Origin: Rhabdornis inornatus
Taxonomy: Eukaryota > Chordata > Aves > Passeriformes > Rhabdornithidae
Assembly: GCA_013397075.1 (NCBI GenBank)
Contig: VWZS01000184.1
Span: forward strand, 637,059 to 701,058
Direction of reading: 5' to 3'
Length of the DNA: 64,000 nt
The notes under the pieces were generated by a model. It did not search any database and was not told the DNA's origin. It saw nothing but the letters and a program-made list of their open reading frames with translations. This document shows, piece by piece, positions 57,460 to 64,000 of this stretch; position 1 is the first letter of the stretch; each line of letters starts with the position of its first letter. Made by a program: the position numbers and the translations under genes.

Positions 57460-59365
57460 GGAAAAACTGACAATCTCATCTGTTTTGTCAAGTCTCATAT
57501 TGTTATTAAGAATCAGCCCACAGATCACTGTTTGGGAGCTAGGTTTTGTCTGGTGTTTGTGTTGCTTACTTGCTTATAAAAGGTTTGTAATAGCTGATGG
57601 GGAAAAAAAAGATGCTTAGTGTAATTTCACTGGATGCTTTAAATATATTTTTAAAAGAGGAGCACTGATTTTTTTCTACATATGTCTGACCAAAATCTCC
57701 AGATGGACCATCAGAATTTTTTTTTCTGGGGTGAATGGGGGAAGTTAGTGATGTGGGACATGCAGTGCTTTTTTTAGTTCCTTAAAGAGTAGTCCTATAT
57801 GGTCCTGAGCTACTACCTTTTGTTTTTTCTCTTTTGTCAAACTATCCTATAAAGATATAAATCAATTAAATTAGCCTGACCATGTTAAGAATAAAACCAG
57901 GGAACTAGAACTGACAAAACACCTAATTTTCTATTTTCTTAGTAGTCTTTTTTCCTAATAGAATGAGCATATTTAATCAACGAACACTGCTTATGTAGAT
58001 AAATACATATGGTACTACAACAGGTGGTATACAGTTATTCATATTTCAAGCCAACGTTTTATCACCCGGCAATGGTTAATGTTCTGAAACTTTCTTTGTT
58101 ATTCACAGCCTTGTGATCTTACATGGCAACTGGTCTTACTGATCTTTCGAAAATGTGCAGAAATCCAGGGTAACTTAATTGACTTAAATTAGGTAAATGC
58201 AGTAGGAGACTGGCAGGAAACTTGGATGGAGGATTGAGGGTCCACTGATGACTTTCTATTATTTATTTTACTAATGGCTGATTTTTGAGGTTATATTGAA
58301 TAGTGCTTACCAGGTAAATTAGTGATACTTAGTGCAATGAAGGCCTTTGTTCTCTTGTTTTTTGTGTGTTCAACCTGCTCAGGTTTTTGGTTGGGTTTTT
58401 TGGGTTTTTTTTGCTGGCTTGTTTATTTGTTTGTTTATTTTTCTCAGAAGTTTGTGGCGGAAGACCAAAAATATCCCTGCATTGTATTGTGTGGTCATTC
58501 TTACATAGCTGATGGCACTGTTACTGCAGGAGAACAGAAACATAATATGTGGAAAAATACTCTAGTTGCATTTCTGTTGGTTTTGACTGCATTTGAGTTC
58601 TTACTTAACCATTTTCAGACACAAAACTGAATTTGCAACATTACTGATGCTTCCATTACACAGAAATAGCTTAGGAAAACATATGACTGATTGGGTTTCA
58701 AGAAGACCAAATATGGGGTCACTATGAAGAAATGTGTCTTGACCTCATGCCACATCTAAGCTCTTGTCAAGTTCTCACAGTTAAAGTCCTTTTCAAAGCC
58801 TCAAATATGTTTTCCTTCCTCTGGTGTCTAACTAAAGGTAGAATTTTCTCTAGTAAGTTTCTCATGAGTCTGCCATTCTGTAGCTCTGTTACTCATCATG
58901 TACACAAGCAGGCTCCTAAATCTGTGGCCGTTATACTGAAATTGATTTTTCAGTAAAGACAGGAGCTGCTGTATTCCACCCACATAGAAGACACATTTCT
59001 GTACGTGAAGTGAGAATGTGCTATCCCAGCAATAGGTATTTACCTTCTATTCATGTAATTCTGTGGCCAGCGAGAAGATGGCCACTTCCTGCTGGAAGAC
59101 TGCTTCACCTGAGCAGTCTGAGGCAAATTAATTATAATATTCAACTTAGTTAGTTTTGTTTTTCTAAACCCTGTAGTCTATTTCTGCATTCATATAATTT
59201 TCAAAATTTATTTATATCCTTTCCCCTGCTATTTAATGTGCATATTGCAGTTGCAAAGGAGTAGATGAAATTAGATGCACTGTGGTGATTACCTTAAGAA
59301 AATATGTTGGAGACAAATGCTGTGGTAAAGTACTAGTGTAGTATTAGTGAAAAATCACCAAAGAC
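57460..59365. other. AT-rich non-coding DNA
   Basis: No gene is recognised. The 102-codon plus frame at 58322-58630 starts with a hydrophobic run encoded by a TTTG-rich simple sequence (58380-58445) and is not taken as a real signal peptide. Confidence 0.55.
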
Positions 59366-59369
59366 AAGT

Positions 59370-59715
59370 TACTCTGAGGTTAACTTGCAAAATGAAAGGT
59401 TTGATGAGATTAAAATAATATATCTTACACTGAGAAACTTAAGAATTGAGTCCACTTGTTTCATCAAAAGAGAAGTTGAGAGGTGATTTGTTTCCAATAT
59501 ATAAGATTAGGGAGAAAAAAGACAAAAAAACCCAGTTCTTTAACCTAATGAAGAAATTCATGACAAAAAAGGTAACGGATGAAAGCTAATTAAAAAGACA
59601 AATTTGAATAAAAAACTTGGCATGCATTAATAAGAGTCAAATTATTAAAAGATGAAACTATCAGTGGAAAACCTGGATTTTCCATCTTTTGATTCCTCCA
59701 GATAAATCCTAATTT
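59370..59715 (+). mobile_element. ancient CR1 3' fragment, plus strand
   Basis: ATTAAAATAATATATCTTACACTGAGAAACTTAAG, TCATCAAAAGAGAAGTTGAGAGGTGA, TTCTTTAACCTAATGAAGAAA, then AGACAAATTTGAATAAAAA, ATCAGTGG and GGATTTTCCATCTTTTGAT follow the order of the older CR1 3' consensus. Many substitutions and small gaps; no octamer tail. The ORF2 frame is lost. Confidence 0.72.
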
Positions 59716-60269
59716 ATGCTCTGTAAATATGCATTTGTCAAACACACGTTACTGCACTTAATACAGTGGTAATTAGGTGAAATCTATTATCTGTGAGATA
59801 TATAAGAATATATTCAAATCTCTGACTCAGAGCATTCATTGTGTATTATTTCAGAAATTAAAAGGTAGATGAAAAACCACAAAGTTAACACACACAGACT
59901 GTCCTGTCCTTTTATTTGGCCAATGATGCAAGTGCAAAGTATATACTTGTGCAGTTACTTGATGATAAGTCTGAAAGCATGTGGCACCCTAGTTTTGGTG
60001 TCTTTTTACAAATGAGAGAAATGACTCTGCCCCTGATGTTGGGCTTACATGAGAAACTGGGACCTGGTCTGAGTTAGGAGTTTATGGTGTGACCTGAAAC
60101 TAGGCAGCTTTTCTGTAGCTCAAGTTTAATTTTAGATGTTTTGTGGACTTCTAACTTAAACCAAGCATGAAGCTCTGTAAAGATCCTAAAATGGAACTTG
60201 ATTAGTTAACTTATAGGTCCTCATTGTTAAGGGCCTACTTTTATAATTATTTTATATTACTGAATTTAT

Positions 60270-60510
60270 GAATGACAGGCATTAAGGGGCTCAGTAATCT
60301 AGCAGAAAAGGATGTAGCATCATCTAATAGCTGGAAGATGAGACCAGTAAATTTGAATATGAAATAAAGCATAATACCAGTGAAGATTAGCATGTCCAAA
60401 AGAGGGCAAGAAAGTTGGTGAAATGCCCGGAGTCTTAGTAGTGCTGCATTTATGGCTGGACTTGATGATCTTAGAGGTCTTTTCCAACCTTAATGACACT
60501 GTGATTCTAC
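60270..60510 (+). mobile_element. ancient CR1 3' fragment with tail, plus strand
   Basis: GGGGCTCAGTAATCTAGCAG, then GTAGCATCATCTAATAGCTGGAAG and ATATGAAATAAAGCATAAT cover the same part of the CR1 3' region as the copy 550 bases to the left, so this is a separate insertion. It ends in GGACTTGATGATCTTAGAGG, TCTTTTCCAACCTTAATGAC and ACTGTGATTCTAC, the standard CR1 end. Confidence 0.78.
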
Positions 60511-60519
60511 AGGATGTTT

Positions 60520-61540
60520 GCCTGCTGAAGGTAAATACCAGTGTAGATGGGAATGCCCTACTTCTTGTCATTTTAGAATGTTTGGTTCAGGCAAGAGGTA
60601 GTTCTAAGGTTAATATAGGAACAATGGAGTAACATTTACTGCCCGAAGATATCAAATCATACAGGATCATCTTATGATTCCTTTTAGCTGTAAAATCTTG
60701 GAATCCATCCTGCACATTAAGCCAACTTTGTATGTTTGCTTACCTCCCTTACCTGCCCTGTTCGACTTAGAAATGTCTTCACTACTTTATTCCATTCAGA
60801 TTACTTTAATTAAGGGGAGAGAGCCTCAGTAAAATAGGAAATCTGACCTCCCAAGCAGCTGGCTGGTAACATGTGAGAAGTGACAGTAGAGGAGAAGGAA
60901 AAGACACTAAAAATTTGATTTCATGAACTTCAGATTTATAGATAGCAAGAAGTCAGAAATAATTATGTATTACTCTGCATCTATTACTAAATCCTGTAAG
61001 TGACAGTCAACCCAGAAAATATGCTGCCATTTTTAGTAAATGAAATTAAAACAGAAACTGAAATAAGATACTGAGAATAATCAACGAGATCATGCTGTCA
61101 TACAAGTTATAATAATGGTACCTTTCATTCTTCTCTGGGGTGCTGTCTTTTCCTTCTCTTCAGCATATGTGCCCCAGAACAGAGATCTTGCATCTATATA
61201 ACAGTAATGCTGTTTAACCCAGAACATATGATTAACTGATTCACCTGCTAATGTTCTCAGCTGGACCTCTCGTAAATATCTCCTCTCTTTAGGGACATTG
61301 CCTTCTGGAGAAGAATACAGTTAATTAATAGATTAATAAAGAAAGGGGGGAGGGGGGGAAGATGTTGTGATCATGCCTTTTGTGTTTAATAGACAGTCTT
61401 TCCATGAAAATTACTATATTTTGTTCACTGTTTTGCCCATATCATAAATCTTCATTTTGGAGATACACCTTCCTATTTACAACATAAAATAGAGGCAGTG
61501 TGAAAAAAATATATATTCATATCTGAAAGTGGAACAGTCA
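60520..61540. other. AT-rich non-coding DNA between CR1 copies
   Basis: No gene is recognised. G6-A-G7 occurs at about 61345-61358 within a purine-rich patch. Confidence 0.55.
61345..61358 (+). repeat. G6-A-G7 run, possible G-quadruplex
   Basis: A 14-base block of G with a single A, flanked by A-rich sequence. It could fold as a compact quadruplex and is also a likely sequencing and length-variation hotspot. Confidence 0.75.
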
Positions 61541-61549
61541 TATTTTTTC

Positions 61550-62583
61550 TTGAAGGTCTTAAAAGGGTTATAGTGAATGGGGTGACATCAGGCTGGCAAC
61601 CTGCCACTAATGGGGTTCCACAGGGCTCCATCCTCAGGCTTGTGCTCTTCAACATCTTCATAAATTACTTGGACACAGGACTGGAAGGGATACTAAGCAA
61701 TTCCACAGATTATACAAAACTGGGAGGAGCTGTTTGTTGACTCTTTCGAAGGCAGGAACACCCTGAAGAGAGACCTTGAAGAATTAGAGAGATTGGCAGT
61801 CACCAACAATATGCAGTACCAACAACGTGATGGATTTTGCACCCGGGATGGGACAACCCTGGCTGTACATGCAGACAGGGGAAGGAGATGCTGGAAAGCA
61901 GTGCTGTGGAAAGGGACCTGGGGTCCTGGTAGATGGCAAGTGAATCTGATCAAGAAGTGCCCTGGCAGGCAGGAGAGCCACCCATGTCCCGGGGGGCATC
62001 AGGCACAGCATCACAGCCAGGCAAGGGAGGGGATTGTCCTGCTCTGCTCTGAGCTGGGGCAGCCTCACCTCCAGTGCTGGGGACAGGTCTGGGTGCCACA
62101 ATGTAAGAAAGACATTAAATTTTTAGAGAATGTCCAAAGGAGGGCGCAAAGATAGTGAAGCCCCTTGAGGAGAAGCTGTGTGAGGAGCAGCTGAGGTCAC
62201 TTGATCTGTTCAGCCTGGAGGAGACTGAGGGGAGACCTCAGTGAGGTCTTCATGTGAGGGGAAGAAGAGGGGAAGAGGAGGGGCAGACACTGATCTCTGC
62301 TCTGTGGTGACCAGTGGCAGGACCCAAGGGAATGACCTGAAGCTGTGTCAGGGGAGGTTTAGGTTAGATATTAGAAAAATATCTTGACCCAGAAGGTGGT
62401 TGGGCACTGAAACAGGCTTCCTACGGAAGTGGTCACAGCACTGAGCCTGACAGAGTTAAGACATGTTTGGACTGTTTGCTCGGGGACATGACTCCTGAGG
62501 ATGGTCCTGTGCAGGACCAGGAGTTGGACTCAATGATCCTGGGGGTCCATTCCAACTCAGCATATTCTGTGATTCTGTAATTC
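61550..62583 (+). mobile_element. CR1 LINE, 5'-truncated, about 1 kb, plus strand
   Basis: The best preserved CR1 in the window. It enters ORF2 in the reverse transcriptase palm: VTSGWQPATNGVPQGSILR and LVLFNIFINYLD are readable from about 61570. The catalytic A-D-D is changed to T-D-Y (61705-61713), and a TGA follows at about 61738, so it cannot be active. The rest is ORF2 end and 3' UTR (GGGCATCAGGCACAGCATC, CTGCTCTGCTCTGAGCTGGG, GGAGGAGACTGAGGGGAGAC) and finishes in CTCAGCATATTCTGTGATTCTG, with two octamers at 62564-62579 plus ATTC. The ORFs at 61693-61953, 61784-62101 and 61793-62155 are shadows of this element. Confidence 0.97.
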
Positions 62584-62589
62584 AAGATG

Positions 62590-64000
62590 TGACCACCCTT
62601 AAAAACTAGGTATGGAAATTACACCTGGCTTTATGTCAAAGCTGCTTTAGGCTGGTGACTTTTTATTGCTATTGGAGTTGATTTCTCAATATCCTTTGAC
62701 AGACTTTAATCAGATTTTATAGGAAGCTCAGAAAAAGAATTACAGTAAAACATAGAATAACTTTCTATATCTTAGTGCCAATTTTATCATGACTGTTTGC
62801 CAGGGATTTCTCTCTGTGAGTCACTGGCATCTGTTTATTTTTCACTGTCTGCCCAAATGTACATATTGTTATGTAGGTGTGACAAAGAGGGAGGGTGAAT
62901 TTATCAGATAAATTCAATAGCACAGACTTCATCTGTAAGAGAAAACAGAAAACACAAATTAATGGATAAAGAGAGGTTCATATAATCGAGTCATTATATT
63001 CTTATGATTTTACCATTTTTTTTCCTAGATATTTCTTTCTGAACCAAACCTACAGTCAGGTAGATAAATGAAGAAAAATGAGGAGTGAATGAAAGCTCTC
63101 TACATTAAATGGTAAAGATGCTATATTTCAATATGCAATGATTGGAATTACAGAACATTCTTCTACATGCCATGCACAGAGAAAGTTGGACTTCCAAAAG
63201 CATGTCAAAAGTTTCTATCATACGTGAGTCTACAGTTTTGTCTCAGAAAAAAAAATTGTCAACAATAATCAAATTCTGATTTAAAAATACTAGTAGCACT
63301 AGTAAAAACTTAGTCATTAACTACAAGTTTATCTAACTGGCAACAGAGTCTGCTTGTTAGAAAGGAAACAAAAAGATACATTCGCAGGGAGAGCTGTTCA
63401 GGTCCTCTGAAATCAGTGGCTCTTGTGTGAGAGGAGGCACACAGCCACCTTTCTTGACACATATCCTGTCCCCCATTGTCTGTTAGAAAAACAAAAATAA
63501 AATTTAAAAACTCCAGATGATCATAAAAATGGCATGTTTTAAGTGCATGGGGAAGTCTGCTTGTACCTCATGTCAAGTTCCCCCTGACTCTAAACACCCC
63601 CTGCAAGTCAGCATCTGATGTGTGAACCTTTTTCAGCCTTGACATGCTGGATATATCAGAGACAGTTTGATGTATTTGCAATAAAAATGGAACTGCAGCA
63701 AGCTTGGAACCAGTGAAATTTACTGTTGTGAAAATGATGGCATTTTGATCCCGTGAAAGCCTCTAGCCCCTGCCCCCGTCGTCCAGAATAGCAGAAAAAC
63801 AGTTGCTGTATAAAGTTTATTGAAGCTTTGGAAAGCATCTGTAACTTCTGGGCCCTGTAGTTCCAGTCAGTCTACTCTTTGTGAGAACCCCCAGTGACAC
63901 AACAGTAAACTACAGTAAGCTTAAAATACAGGCTAACCAGGAGTTTGGAAGGGTGTTGGCCACATATTTCTTCTATAAGAAAAAAAAGCAAATATTTTAG
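62590..64000. other. AT-rich non-coding DNA
   Basis: No gene is recognised. Unique sequence to the end of the window, with short chance frames only. Confidence 0.55.

Noticed and set aside
58322..58630. 102-codon ORF with an apparent hydrophobic signal peptide
   Set aside because: The hydrophobic part is encoded by a TTTG-rich simple sequence. There is no promoter, splice signal or recognised domain.
61793..62155. 120-codon plus-strand ORF and two overlapping minus-strand ORFs
   Set aside because: All lie wholly inside the CR1 at 61550-62583.

Overview
The window reads as nuclear DNA of a bird, from AT-rich intergenic or intronic sequence. The main evidence is at least ten copies of CR1, the dominant avian LINE. 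Several end in the CR1 3' octamer repeat (ATTCTRTG)n, and the copies fall into two age classes: younger ones (10333-11552, 30834-31395, 61550-62583) and worn amniote-type ones (30225-30640, 49549-49880, 59370-59715, 60270-60510). Retained CpG clusters, the many short ORFs that look like chance or repeat shadows, and the lack of any operon-like packing also fit a vertebrate. A passerine is plausible but is only an inference. One ambiguous base (n at 33817) marks an assembly weak point inside a (TTTC)n tract.

Layout. 1-10.3 kb: AT-rich non-coding DNA with one unexplained open stretch on the minus strand (2224-2532) and a T/G-rich low-complexity block (about 4465-4601). 10.3-11.55 kb: a long minus-strand CR1. 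11.6-18.3 kb: unique AT-rich DNA. 18.33-20.06 kb: the functional centre, two CpG-dense clusters with GC boxes, an RFX-type X-box and a strong splice-donor-like site at 19056/19057 on the plus strand. This is most simply the promoter and 5' exon region of a gene whose coding exons lie outside the window or are not recognisable here. Flanking AT-rich blocks (about 19320-19760 and 20640-20830) look like conserved non-coding elements. 20.8-30.2 kb: unique DNA with a possible terminal exon or 3' UTR at 29137-29820. 30.2-31.4 kb: two CR1 copies in opposite orientations. 31.4-44 kb: unique DNA, a (TTTC)n tract, one CR1 fragment and a possible poly(A)-tailed retrocopy (41203-41464). 44.3-46 kb: a 208-codon open frame and two same-strand CR1 fragments. 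46-59 kb: candidate regulatory elements (46210-46660, 54830-55480), an old CR1 and a degenerate open frame (56914-57456). 59.4-62.6 kb: three plus-strand CR1 copies.

No protein-coding gene can be named with confidence. The ORFs found are mostly antisense or sense readings of CR1, low-complexity translation, or chance. No tRNA, rRNA, CRISPR array, bacterial feature or viral genome was seen. The value of the window is its repeat stratigraphy and its candidate regulatory elements, above all the CpG island and the AP-1/MARE-like dyad at 54982-54998.
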